Assembly: GCA_038211505.1 (NCBI GenBank)
Contig: JBBQVO010000069.1
Span: 1 to 15,454, forward strand
Length of the DNA: 15,454 bases
Direction: 5' to 3'
Origin: JBBQVO01 sp038211505
GTDB lineage: Bacteria > Chloroflexota > Dehalococcoidia > DSTF01 > JACRBR01
Below are positions 5,117 through 11,971 of this stretch, piece after piece. Each line of letters starts with the position of its first letter. Within the stretch, counting starts at the first letter, position 1. A model generated the notes under the pieces. It made no database searches. It had not been told where the DNA came from and worked only from the letters and a program-made list of their open reading frames with translations. A program made the position numbers and the translations under genes.

Positions 5117-6427
5117 ATGACCACCACCGACGCACCAATCACCAATCACCAATCACAAGTCACCAAAACCGACCCCTACCTCGCCGAGACCGAGCGCGTC
5201 GATCCTGAGATCTTCGCCCTGATCAAAGAAGAAGAGCGTTACCAGATCGACAGCATCCGCCTCATCCCGTCGGAGAACTACACGTCGCGCGCCGTCATGG
5301 AGGCGACCGGCTCCGTGCTCGCCAACAAATACTCGGAGGGCTACCCCGGCAAGCGGTACTACGAGGGTCAGCGCAACGTCGACCAGATCGAATCGCTCGT
5401 GCAACAGCGCGCGACGGCGCTGTTCGGCTGCGACCACGCGAACGTGCAGCCGTACTCCGGCTCGCCGGCGAACCTTGCCGTCTACGTCGCGCTGCTGAGC
5501 CCGGGCGACAAGATCATGGGCCTCAGCCTGCCGCACGGCGGCCACCTGACGCACGGCTGGACCGCCAGCGCCACCAGCAAGTTCTGGACCGCCGTCCGCT
5601 ATGAAGTCGATGAGAAGACGCATCTCATCGACTACGATCGCGTGCGGGCGATGGCGCTCGCCGAGCGGCCACGGATCATCGTCGCCGGCGCGACGGCGTA
5701 CCCGCGGCAGTTCGACTTCAAGGTCTTCGGCGCGATCGCGAAGGAGGCGGGCGCCTACTTCCTCGCCGACATCTCGCACATCAGCGGCCTGATCGTCGCC
5801 GGCGCGCATCCCGATCCAGCGCCGTACGCCGATGTCGTGATGACGACGACGCACAAGACGTTGCGCGGCCCGCGCGGCGCCATGATCCTCTGCAAAGCCG
5901 AGCACGCGGAGGCGATCGACAAGGCCGTCTTCCCCGGCCTGCAGGGCGGCCCGCACGAGAACACGATCGCCGGCATCGGCGTCGCGCTGAAGGAGGCGGC
6001 GACGGAAGACTTCCGCGCGTATGGCCGCCAGATCGTCGTCAACGCCAAAGCGCTCGCAGGCGAACTGAAGGAGCGCGGCTTCGACCTGATCACCGGCGGC
6101 ACCGATAACCATCTCGTGCTGATCGACCTGACGAGCAAGAAGGTGATCGGCAAGAAGGCGGCGCGCGCGCTCGACCGCGCCGGCATCGTCGCCAACTACA
6201 ACACGATCCCCTTCGACCCGCGCAAGCCGTTCAGCCCGAGCGGCCTGCGCATCGGCACGCCGTCCGTGACGACGCGCGGCATGAAGGAAGATGCGATGCG
6301 CCAGATCGGCCGTTGGATGGACGAAGCCGTCGCCGCCGCGGGCGACGAAGACGCCCTCGACCGCATCGCCGCCGAAGTCCGCGACACCTGCCGCCAGTAC
6401 CCGGCGCCGGGGATGCACGTGGTGTAG
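5117..6427 (+). CDS. glyA: Serine hydroxymethyltransferase
   Basis: PLP enzyme of 436 residues that interconverts serine plus tetrahydrofolate with glycine plus 5,10-methylene-tetrahydrofolate in the cytosol, the main source of one-carbon units. Diagnostic motifs are PSENYTS (51-57), YYEGQRNVDQIE (81-92), ADISHISG (217-224) with the Asp that binds the PLP pyridine, and TTTHKTLRGPRG (243-254), where Lys247 forms the Schiff base. GLRIGTP lies near the C-terminal domain. The start ATG is preceded by GAGGAG about eight bases upstream. The first 20 or so residues extend beyond typical bacterial GlyA and include ITNHQSQVT, which is the translation of a heptamer repeat tract. A promoter and attenuator-like leader lie upstream. 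A repeat-filled 212-base gap separates it from the next gene. Confidence 0.97.
   Translation: MTTTDAPITNHQSQVTKTDPYLAETERVDPEIFALIKEEERYQIDSIRLIPSENYTSRAVMEATGSVLANKYSEGYPGKRYYEGQRNVDQIESLVQQRATALFGCDHANVQPYSGSPANLAVYVALLSPGDKIMGLSLPHGGHLTHGWTASATSKFWTAVRYEVDEKTHLIDYDRVRAMALAERPRIIVAGATAYPRQFDFKVFGAIAKEAGAYFLADISHISGLIVAGAHPDPAPYADVVMTTTHKTLRGPRGAMILCKAEHAEAIDKAVFPGLQGGPHENTIAGIGVALKEAATEDFRAYGRQIVVNAKALAGELKERGFDLITGGTDNHLVLIDLTSKKVIGKKAARALDRAGIVANYNTIPFDPRKPFSPSGLRIGTPSVTTRGMKEDAMRQIGRWMDEAVAAAGDEDALDRIAAEVRDTCRQYPAPGMHVV
5133..5167. repeat. Heptamer tandem repeat tract (CACCAAT type) inside the glyA 5' end
   Basis: Five phased 7-base units: CACCAAT three times, then CACAAGT, then CACCAAA. 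The tract covers glyA codons about 6-17 and so encodes part of the N-terminal extension. Because 7 is not a multiple of 3, each change of one unit would shift the glyA reading frame. Confidence 0.8.
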
Positions 6428-6466
6428 TTGGGTTATGGTCTTGACGAAGCACGTTCTCCGACGAGG

Positions 6467-6484
6467 ACAGGTCTCAAGACCTGT
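6467..6484. repeat. Palindrome ACAGGTCT-CA-AGACCTGT
   Basis: A perfect 8-bp inverted repeat with a 2-base centre, 40 bases past the glyA stop. No T-tract follows, so it is not a classical terminator. It may be a mobile-type intergenic palindrome or a hairpin protecting the glyA mRNA end. Confidence 0.6.
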
Positions 6485-6521
6485 TCGTACGGGTCGATCA
6501 CGAACTACGAACTTCTCATCC

Positions 6522-6548
6522 CTTCGTGCTTCTTCGTGGCCCTTCGTG
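6522..6548. repeat. Period-10 repeat tract (CTTCGTG type), copy 1
   Basis: CTTCGTG occurs at 6522, 6532 and 6542, exactly 10 bases apart, and the tract ends in GGATCCAAC. Nearly the same string of about 36 bases recurs at 8963-9000. It lies about 90 bases before the acyl-CoA dehydrogenase start at 6640. Confidence 0.75.
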
Positions 6549-6639
6549 GATCCAACCGTTGACCCCCCGTCTACTCTGGAATCTGCCGCTCCGCTACGAT
6601 CCCCTCTGCACACACGGCCCCCGAACAGGAGACACGCAC

Positions 6640-7806
6640 ATGGACTTCGAACTCTCCGACGAGCATCGCCTGATCCAGGCCACGGCGCGGCGCGTCGCCA
6701 AAGAGAAGATCGCGCCGCGCGCCGCTGAGATGGACGAGACGGGCGAGTATCCGCACGACATCTTCCAGGCCTTCGCCGAAACCGGCCTCACCGGCCTGAC
6801 GATCCCGCAACAGTACGGCGGCAGCGGCGCCGGCATGCTGCCGCTCGCGCTCGCCGTCGAGGAAGCCGCCAAGTATTGCTGCGCCTCCGGTCTCATGCTG
6901 CTGCTCTCGGCGCTGCCGTCGCAGCCGGTGATGCTCGGCGGCGACGAGCGGCAGAAGAACTGGATCGGCGGCGGCATCGCCAGCGGCAGCATGAAGGGCG
7001 CCTTCTGCCTGACCGAGCCCAACGTCGGCTCCGACCCGGGCGCGCTTGAGACGAGCGCGAAGAAGGATGGCGACGACTACATCCTCAACGGCGAGAAGAT
7101 GTACATCTCCGGCGGCACCGTCGCCGATTACGTCGTCGCCTTCGCGCGCACGAATGGCACGCCGGGCGTGAAGGGAATCAGCGCCTTCATCGTCGAGACG
7201 AAGTCAGCGGGCTTCCGTGTCGCGGGGCAGGATCGCAAGATGGGCGTCCGCGGCGTGCCGACGGCCGACATCGTCTTCGAGGACTGCCGCGTGCCGAAGG
7301 AGAACCTGGTTGGCGGCGCCGAAGGACAGGGCTTCAACCACGCCATGCTCACGCTTAACTCATGCCGGCCCGTCGTCGGCGCGCGCGGCGTCGGCCTCGC
7401 CGAAGGCGCGATGACGTATGCGCTCGAGTTCGCGCGCCAGCGCAAAGCGTTCGGCAAGCCGATCGCGGAGTTGCAGGCGATCCAGTTCATGTTCGCCGAC
7501 ATGGCGATCCAGATCGAGGCGGCGCGCATGCTCGTCTATCAGGCGGCCTGGCGCGTCGATCAGGGGCTCTTTCAGCGCGAGCACGCGGCGTATCTCTCGA
7601 TCGCCAAAGCCTTCGCGACAGAGACCGCAGTGAAAGTCTCGAGCGACGCCATGCAGGTGCTCGGCGCGCAGGGCTACATGATGGACCACCCGCTCGAACG
7701 CCACTACCGCGACGCGCGCCAGCTGATGATCGTCGAAGGCACATCGCAGATCCAACGCGTCGTCATCGCCCGCGCGCTCATGGAGCGGGAGCTCGTGTAC
7801 CCGTAG
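6640..7806 (+). CDS. Acyl-CoA dehydrogenase, short/medium-chain type
   Basis: FAD-dependent acyl-CoA dehydrogenase of 388 residues, the usual length for the short- and medium-chain group. Visible motifs are IPQQYGGSG (55-63), CLTEPNVGSD (124-133) and MYISGG, then the C-terminal RQRKAFGKPIAELQAIQF that binds FAD across the dimer. VEGTSQIQR carries the expected catalytic base, Glu366, at the MCAD-type position, unlike the other acyl-CoA dehydrogenase of this window. The start is the ATG at 6640, with AGGAG about nine bases upstream. The open frame reaches back to 6526, but that part translates the period-10 repeat. The natural substrate, fatty acyl or branched-chain acyl-CoA, cannot be decided from sequence. 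It may be read from the glyA promoter or its own; no clear promoter was seen. Confidence 0.95.
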   Translation: MDFELSDEHRLIQATARRVAKEKIAPRAAEMDETGEYPHDIFQAFAETGLTGLTIPQQYGGSGAGMLPLALAVEEAAKYCCASGLMLLLSALPSQPVMLGGDERQKNWIGGGIASGSMKGAFCLTEPNVGSDPGALETSAKKDGDDYILNGEKMYISGGTVADYVVAFARTNGTPGVKGISAFIVETKSAGFRVAGQDRKMGVRGVPTADIVFEDCRVPKENLVGGAEGQGFNHAMLTLNSCRPVVGARGVGLAEGAMTYALEFARQRKAFGKPIAELQAIQFMFADMAIQIEAARMLVYQAAWRVDQGLFQREHAAYLSIAKAFATETAVKVSSDAMQVLGAQGYMMDHPLERHYRDARQLMIVEGTSQIQRVVIARALMERELVYP

Positions 7807-7853
7807 CGTCGCGTGCCGCGTCCGGATGCCGGATCGTCGAGAGCTGGCGGCGT

Positions 7854-8365
7854 ATGAATTGGATCCCGGTAGTCGCGCTTACCGTCATCTTCGGCGGTTC
7901 GCTCGTTGTAGTGACCATCTGGGCTGTCCGGGGCGCCCCCGGACTACGAGGCCGAACGGCCGGAATCGGACCGTTCACCAAGTCAGTCGCATTGGCCGAC
8001 GATGAGACGAAGCTTGCGGAGCTGTGGGCGATCGAGCGGACTTCCGCGCGGGTCGCCGGCGCGGGCGTATTGACGTTCACAGACCGGCGCATCATATTCA
8101 CGCTGCAGAGAGCACGGGGTACGGGAACGATCCGCCGCGTCATGCAGATCTCACCTACGACGGAAGTTGATTACAGCGACATCACATCGTGGCGACTTGA
8201 GAAGCGGCGACAGTCGGGATCGGCGTCGTTGTGCCTTTCTCGCGACCTGCTCTGATCATCCGCACAGGGGATGGCGCCGATCACGTCTATTGGGGCGCGC
8301 CTGGACACGACATTGTGAGCAAGGCAGAAGCACACCTTCCCGCCGCTTCGAGCGGTCGACGCTAG
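7854..8365 (+). pseudogene. Membrane-anchored PH-like protein, apparent frameshift
   Basis: The frame from ATG 7854 encodes one N-terminal membrane segment (residues about 4-26, IPVVALTVIFGGSLVVV), then a globular part with GVLTFTDRRIIFTLQR and DITSWRLEKRRQS, a pattern seen in small bacterial PH-domain proteins. It then ends abruptly at 8255 with SASLCLSRDLL. The -1 frame from about 8213 continues sensibly with GIGVVVPFSRPALIIRTGDG and HVYWGAPGHDIV to a TAG at 8363. The second half is closed upstream by TGA at 8198, so the join lies between about 8201 and 8225. One extra base there would give about 170 residues. A real mutation or a sequencing error would explain it equally well. Function unknown; no strong ribosome site. 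Confidence 0.55.
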
Positions 8366-8495
8366 TCCGTAGGGACGCGAGCAACTCGCCGACGCCATTT
8401 AACACTTACTCCACATCTTCTCAGCGGCTCCTTAACCATCACGGTCCGATACCTCATATGCCGGAACGACGATCTTCCAGCGAAGGAGAACGACG

Positions 8496-8846
8496 ATGGG
8501 CACATATGTATCGATGCTGAACTGGACGGCCGCGCCGCCACCTGACGCTGGCGATATCCGCGCTTCGGTGCGGCGCCGTCACGCCGAATTGAAACGCCAC
8601 GGCCTGCACTCCGTCACCGTGCTGCCGGACGCCTGCGATTGCACCGCCGTGATGATCGCCAACGTGACGGACGAGGCGGAGGCCGTCGCGCTCGCCGCGA
8701 CGATCTACCCCGACGCGTCGGTGCACGTCGAATCGATGCGCTTCGACGACGATCCCGCCGCTCCCAACTGGATCGGCGAAACGATCACGCCGCCGAAGCC
8801 GCGCGACTACCTGGACGCCGTTCTCGAAGCGGTCACTGCGACGTGA
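8496..8846 (+). CDS. Small GYD-like domain protein, function unknown
   Basis: A 116-residue soluble protein with AAGGAG seven bases before the ATG. The beginning GTYVSMLNWTAA, the middle RRRHAELKRHG, the strand DCTAVMIANVTDEAEAVALA and VHVESMRFD follow the layout of the GYD domain (YV.LLNWT at the start, a dde.a helix, then an etm/lr.F end), a small ferredoxin-like fold found in many bacteria without known function. The usual internal YD of GYD is replaced by DCTAV, and there is a Pro-rich C-terminal tail, so it is divergent. It stands alone between the frameshifted gene and the convergent gatD. No promoter was recognised. Confidence 0.65.
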   Translation: MGTYVSMLNWTAAPPPDAGDIRASVRRRHAELKRHGLHSVTVLPDACDCTAVMIANVTDEAEAVALAATIYPDASVHVESMRFDDDPAAPNWIGETITPPKPRDYLDAVLEAVTAT

Positions 8847-8888
8847 TCTCGATCGCGCGGCTCTATCGACGCGGAGCCGAGGTCACGT
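8841..8888 (+). terminator. Large hairpin at the end of the GYD-like gene
   Basis: ACGTGATCT (8841-8849) pairs with AGGTCACGT (8880-8888), nine pairs with one G-U, and CGGCTC (8858-8863) pairs with GAGCCG (8874-8879) around a 10-base loop. The structure includes the stop codon and runs into the next repeat. It lacks a T-tract, so a termination role is uncertain. Confidence 0.35.
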
Positions 8889-8910
8889 AGGGGCGCCGCT
8901 CGCTGCGCCC
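8886..8910. repeat. Palindromic intergenic repeat, copy 2
   Basis: A 25-base element beginning CGTAGGGGCGC and ending GCGCCC. It matches the reverse complement of 5053-5077 except at two positions. Those two are the mismatch pair inside the hairpin, with C and T swapped. Confidence 0.7.
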
Positions 8911-8963
8911 TGCCCGGCCGACGGATGATCCATCGAATATCCACGAATACGGGACAACCTAAC

Positions 8964-9020
8964 CTTCGTGCTCTCTTCGTGGCCCTTCGTGGATCCAATC
9001 CGTCCTTCGTGTCCTTCGTG
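8964..9020. repeat. Period-10 repeat tract (CTTCGTG type), copy 2
   Basis: CTTCGTG occurs at 8964, 8975, 8985, 9005 and 9014, with spacings of 11, 10, 20 and 9 bases. GGATCCAATCC fills the double-length gap. The first part is nearly identical to 6521-6556. The tract lies directly beyond the gatD stop codon at 9035. Confidence 0.75.
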
Positions 9021-9034
9021 GTCCAACCGAGCGT

Positions 9035-9790
9035 CTACGCGCGCAACGAAAGCGCTGCCGCATGCGCGCGATCCTCCGCGCGATCGTCGATCGCCGTCAA
9101 CTCAGGGCCGGCGTGGCGGCGCGCGAGCGCGACGCGCAGCACGTGATCGGCGAGCGCGGGATTCTTCGGCAGCAGCGAGCCGTGGATGTAGGTGCCGATG
9201 GCGTTCTTGTAGACCGCCCCCTCATAGCCGTCGGCGCCGTTGTTGCCGCGGCCGCGACGCACACGCGCCAGCGGCTGCGCGCCGGCGCCAAGATGCGTCC
9301 GCCCGCCGTGATTCTCGAACCCGACGATCGTCTCAACCGTCGCGCCGCCGCCGCCGGGCGCCCACTCGGCGATGATGTTGCCGATGCAGCGCGCGACGAG
9401 CTCGCCGGGGTTCTCGGTATAGAGATCGAATACGCCGGCGCCCGGCAGCTCGACGCCGGAAGCGTCGCGATAGAAGCGGCCGAACAACTGATATGCGCCG
9501 CACACCGCCAGCAGCGACACGCCCGACTCCACCGCATCGCGCAGCGCGGCGGCCTTCGTCGCCAGCAGATCATCGGCAACGGCGCGCTGTTCGCGATCCT
9601 GCGCGCCGCCGGCGAAGATCAGATCGTACGCCGAAGGATCGAGCGCGTCGCCGACGCTCAGCTCCGTCAGCTCGAAGCCGATGCCGCGCGCCTCGCAGCG
9701 ACGCCGCAGGCACATGATGTTGCCGCGATCGCCATAGATGTTCATCAGGCGCGGATAGAGGTGCGCGACGCGCAGCGTGACGTCCGTCAT
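9035..9790 (-). CDS. gatD: Lipid II isoglutaminyl synthase, glutamine amidotransferase subunit GatD
   Basis: Class I glutamine amidotransferase of 251 residues that hydrolyses glutamine and delivers ammonia to MurT, which amidates the D-Glu of the lipid II stem peptide to D-isoglutamine at the inner face of the membrane. The N-terminus LYPRLMNIYGDRGN is typical of GatD (and CobB/CobQ relatives). The nucleophile is Cys97 in AVCGAYQLFG, and the catalytic His is His203 in GTYIHGSLLPKNP. Length is close to the 243 residues of the Staphylococcus protein. Its ATG overlaps the murT stop in ATGA, so translation is coupled and a 1:1 complex is expected. The final 30 residues are Arg/Ala-rich and probably disordered. 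Confidence 0.93.
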   Translation of the reverse strand: MTDVTLRVAHLYPRLMNIYGDRGNIMCLRRRCEARGIGFELTELSVGDALDPSAYDLIFAGGAQDREQRAVADDLLATKAAALRDAVESGVSLLAVCGAYQLFGRFYRDASGVELPGAGVFDLYTENPGELVARCIGNIIAEWAPGGGGATVETIVGFENHGGRTHLGAGAQPLARVRRGRGNNGADGYEGAVYKNAIGTYIHGSLLPKNPALADHVLRVALARRHAGPELTAIDDRAEDRAHAAALSLRA

Positions 9791-11211
9791 CGCGATGACC
9801 CCGCTGCTACGGCGTCATCCTCCCAGAACCGGCGGCCGCCGCCGGTCTTCGCCAGCAGTTCGCGCACGTCCAGCATGGCGGTATACGTCGGCACGACGTA
9901 GAGCGTCTCGCCCGCCGGCGTCGCCGCCAATGCGCGCGCTACGGCCGCCGAGGTCTCGGGCTCGATCGCGACGTCATTGCCGAAGCCGGCGTACTTCAGT
10001 CGCAGCGCCAGATCTTCGGCGCGCGTACCGGCGGCGAGGACCCAGTCGGTCTGCGGCTGCAGCGTTTCGTAGTCGGCATCCCAGATCCACGAGATGTCGC
10101 GTCCGTCGGCGATGCCGTCGTTGAGGAAGAAGAGCATGCGCTTGCGCCCCGGTCGCGCGGCGATCGTCCGCATCACCTGATTCAGCCCCGTTGGATTCTT
10201 GCCCAGCAGCACCTGCACGTCGCGACCATCGATCGCGAAGCGCTCCTGCCGCCCGAACGCCGCCGAGAAGCCTTCGAGCGCCGTCACGATCGCGTCGCGC
10301 GGCAGCCCCAGCGCGATCGCGCCCGCCACCGCTGCCAGCGCGTTGTAGGCGTTGTACAGACCGGCAAGCGGCAGGGCGATCTTCATCTCGCCGTCCGGCA
10401 GTGCGATCGTCAACGATGTCACATCGTCGCCGAGGACGACGCGTGTCACGCGGATCGATGGCTGCGGCCGCGCGTTGTCGCATTTCGTGCAGCGCCAGTG
10501 GCCGATGTGTCCGTAGTACGTCACGTCGTAGGCCAGATCGCCGCCGCATTCGAGGCACGTGCGGAAGTCCGACGCATGCTCGTCACTTGAGCCGCCGGCG
10601 CTGGCGTCGTCGACGCCGTAGTACAGCGCCTGCGCCTCGCGCCCGCGTCCGAGGTGCGCGACCGCTGGATCATCGGCGTTCAGGACCAGCGTCGGTGCGG
10701 TGTCCGTCGCGGTCGCCGCGAGTGCGCGCTCCCACGATTTCGCGACGGTGTCTACTTCGCCGTAGCGGTCGAGCTGATCGCGGAACAGATTCGTAAAGAC
10801 GATCGCGCGCGGCTGCACCGCATCGACAATCGCCGGTAGCGTCGCTTCATCGACCTCGAGGATCGCCAGCCGTCGCGACGCATCCGGTATCGAGCCGGCG
10901 ATCGTCGCTTCTTCGACGAGCATCGCCGCGACGCCTCGCATCAGGTTCGATCCACTGCGATTGTGCAGCGGCCGCAATTGCGCCGCCGTCGCGATGCGGC
11001 TGAGCATCAGCGACGTCGTCGTCTTCCCATTCGTCCCCGTCACGGCGATCGCGCCCGCCCGCGCTTGCGACGCGAGGTGCCGCACGATCTGCGGGTCGAA
11101 GCGCTCCGCCGCCAGTCCGGCGATCGCCGTCCCCCCGCCGCGCCCGGACACCCGGGAGGCCGCCGCCGCCGCCTTCCCGGCCCAAATCGCCATGATCGTC
11201 CGCACCTTCAT
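9787..11211 (-). CDS. murT: Lipid II isoglutaminyl synthase, Mur-ligase-like subunit MurT
   Basis: ATP-dependent Mur ligase family protein of 474 residues that activates the D-Glu carboxylate of lipid II for amidation with ammonia from GatD. The P-loop is VTGTNGKTTTS (57-67). An inserted Cys4 zinc ribbon, CLEC (219-222) and CTKC (241-244), is characteristic of MurT. YNAYNALAAV and GRQERF are middle-domain Mur motifs. The C-terminal DUF1727-type domain contains NDGIADGRDISWIWDADYE (364-382), whose Asp-rich part faces the GatD active site in known structures. The start at ATG 11211 is chosen by family alignment; a second ATG at 11193 is also possible and neither has a strong ribosome site. It is divergent from rex with a 115-base gap, so the rex operator could also affect it. 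Confidence 0.93.
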   Translation of the reverse strand: MKVRTIMAIWAGKAAAAASRVSGRGGGTAIAGLAAERFDPQIVRHLASQARAGAIAVTGTNGKTTTSLMLSRIATAAQLRPLHNRSGSNLMRGVAAMLVEEATIAGSIPDASRRLAILEVDEATLPAIVDAVQPRAIVFTNLFRDQLDRYGEVDTVAKSWERALAATATDTAPTLVLNADDPAVAHLGRGREAQALYYGVDDASAGGSSDEHASDFRTCLECGGDLAYDVTYYGHIGHWRCTKCDNARPQPSIRVTRVVLGDDVTSLTIALPDGEMKIALPLAGLYNAYNALAAVAGAIALGLPRDAIVTALEGFSAAFGRQERFAIDGRDVQVLLGKNPTGLNQVMRTIAARPGRKRMLFFLNDGIADGRDISWIWDADYETLQPQTDWVLAAGTRAEDLALRLKYAGFGNDVAIEPETSAAVARALAATPAGETLYVVPTYTAMLDVRELLAKTGGGRRFWEDDAVAAGSSR

Positions 11212-11241
11212 ACCCGCAGAGTACGGCCTTATGCGTCGCGA

Positions 11242-11270
11242 TTGACCGGGTTGGGGGCCGATGATACATT
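11242..11270 (+). promoter_or_regulatory. Sigma70-like promoter for rex
   Basis: TTGACC (11242-11247, 5 of 6), a 17-base spacer and TACATT (11265-11270, 4 of 6). The start point would be near 11277, inside the Rex-type palindrome. Confidence 0.55.
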
Positions 11271-11286
11271 GTGCCGAATTGCGCAA
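11269..11286. promoter_or_regulatory. Rex operator (ROP-like palindrome)
   Basis: An 18-base site, TTGTGC-CGAATT-GCGCAA, has the same length and outer bases as the known Rex consensus TTGTGA-N6-TCACAA, with one mismatch between its own arms. It overlaps the last two bases of the -10 box and the predicted start point of rex, which fits NADH-relieved autorepression. Confidence 0.65.
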
Positions 11287-11326
11287 TCGGCCCTCCTGCC
11301 CGGCCGGGAACGGCGATTGGAGCCAG

Positions 11327-11971
11327 ATGCCCATAGAAATACCCGATGTCGTCATCGACCGGCTGCCGGTATACGCCCGCGCGCTCGCGTCGCTGGAGCG
11401 CAACGGACGCGAGGTCGTGAGTTCGCAAGAACTGGGGTCGCTGCTGGGCGTGACGCCGGCGCAGATCCGCAAAGACCTCAGCTATTTCGGGCGCTTCGGC
11501 AAGCAGGGGCGCGGCTATAACGTCCAGCGGCTGCTTGAAGAGCTGCATCAAATCCTCGGGCTCGATCGCAAGTGGCAGATGGTCGTCGTCGGTGTGGGGC
11601 AGCTCGGACGCGCGGTGCTGAGCTACGGCGGCTTCGCGCCGCAGGGCTTCTCGATCATCCACGCCTTCGATACGGATCCCAGCGTGATCGGCACGCGGCT
11701 CGGCAACCTCGTCGTGAAGCCGGTGGATGAGATGAGCAAAGAACTCTCCGGTCACTCGATCGACATCGGCATCGTCGCGACGCCGGCGGCGTCGGCGCAG
11801 CGCGTGATCGATGCGTTGGTGGCCTGCGGCGTGAAGGCGATTCTCAACTACGCGCCGATCGCCGCGCACGTGCCCCCGCATGTCCACGTGAAGGACATCG
11901 ACCCCGTGCTGTCGCTGCAATCGATGACGTTCTACCTGAAGAACCAGGTTGAGGCCGCGCCAGCTACGTAG
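11327..11971 (+). CDS. rex: Redox-sensing transcriptional repressor Rex
   Basis: A 214-residue repressor that senses the NADH/NAD+ ratio and controls fermentative and respiratory genes. The N-terminal winged helix contains TPAQIRKDLSYFGRFGKQGRGY (43-64), the highly conserved Rex recognition helix and wing. The C-terminal Rossmann domain has VVVGVGQLGRA (86-96) and the acidic strand AFDTDP (113-118), with LNYAP at 173-177. Length matches the family. The start is the ATG at 11327, with GGAG about five bases upstream; the open frame extends to 11261, but that part lies over the operator. It is divergent from murT and converges on the Asp-box protein gene, overlapping it by 8 bases. Confidence 0.96.
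   Translation: MPIEIPDVVIDRLPVYARALASLERNGREVVSSQELGSLLGVTPAQIRKDLSYFGRFGKQGRGYNVQRLLEELHQILGLDRKWQMVVVGVGQLGRAVLSYGGFAPQGFSIIHAFDTDPSVIGTRLGNLVVKPVDEMSKELSGHSIDIGIVATPAASAQRVIDALVACGVKAILNYAPIAAHVPPHVHVKDIDPVLSLQSMTFYLKNQVEAAPAT

Noticed and set aside
5153..6613. 486-codon minus-strand open frame opposite glyA
   Set aside because: It mirrors glyA codons, which are unmistakable. The product is low in diversity and has no motif or ribosome site.
8201..8225. Programmed ribosomal frameshift in the PH-like gene
   Set aside because: No X-XXY-YYZ slippery heptamer and no clear downstream pseudoknot were found; mutation or sequence error is simpler.
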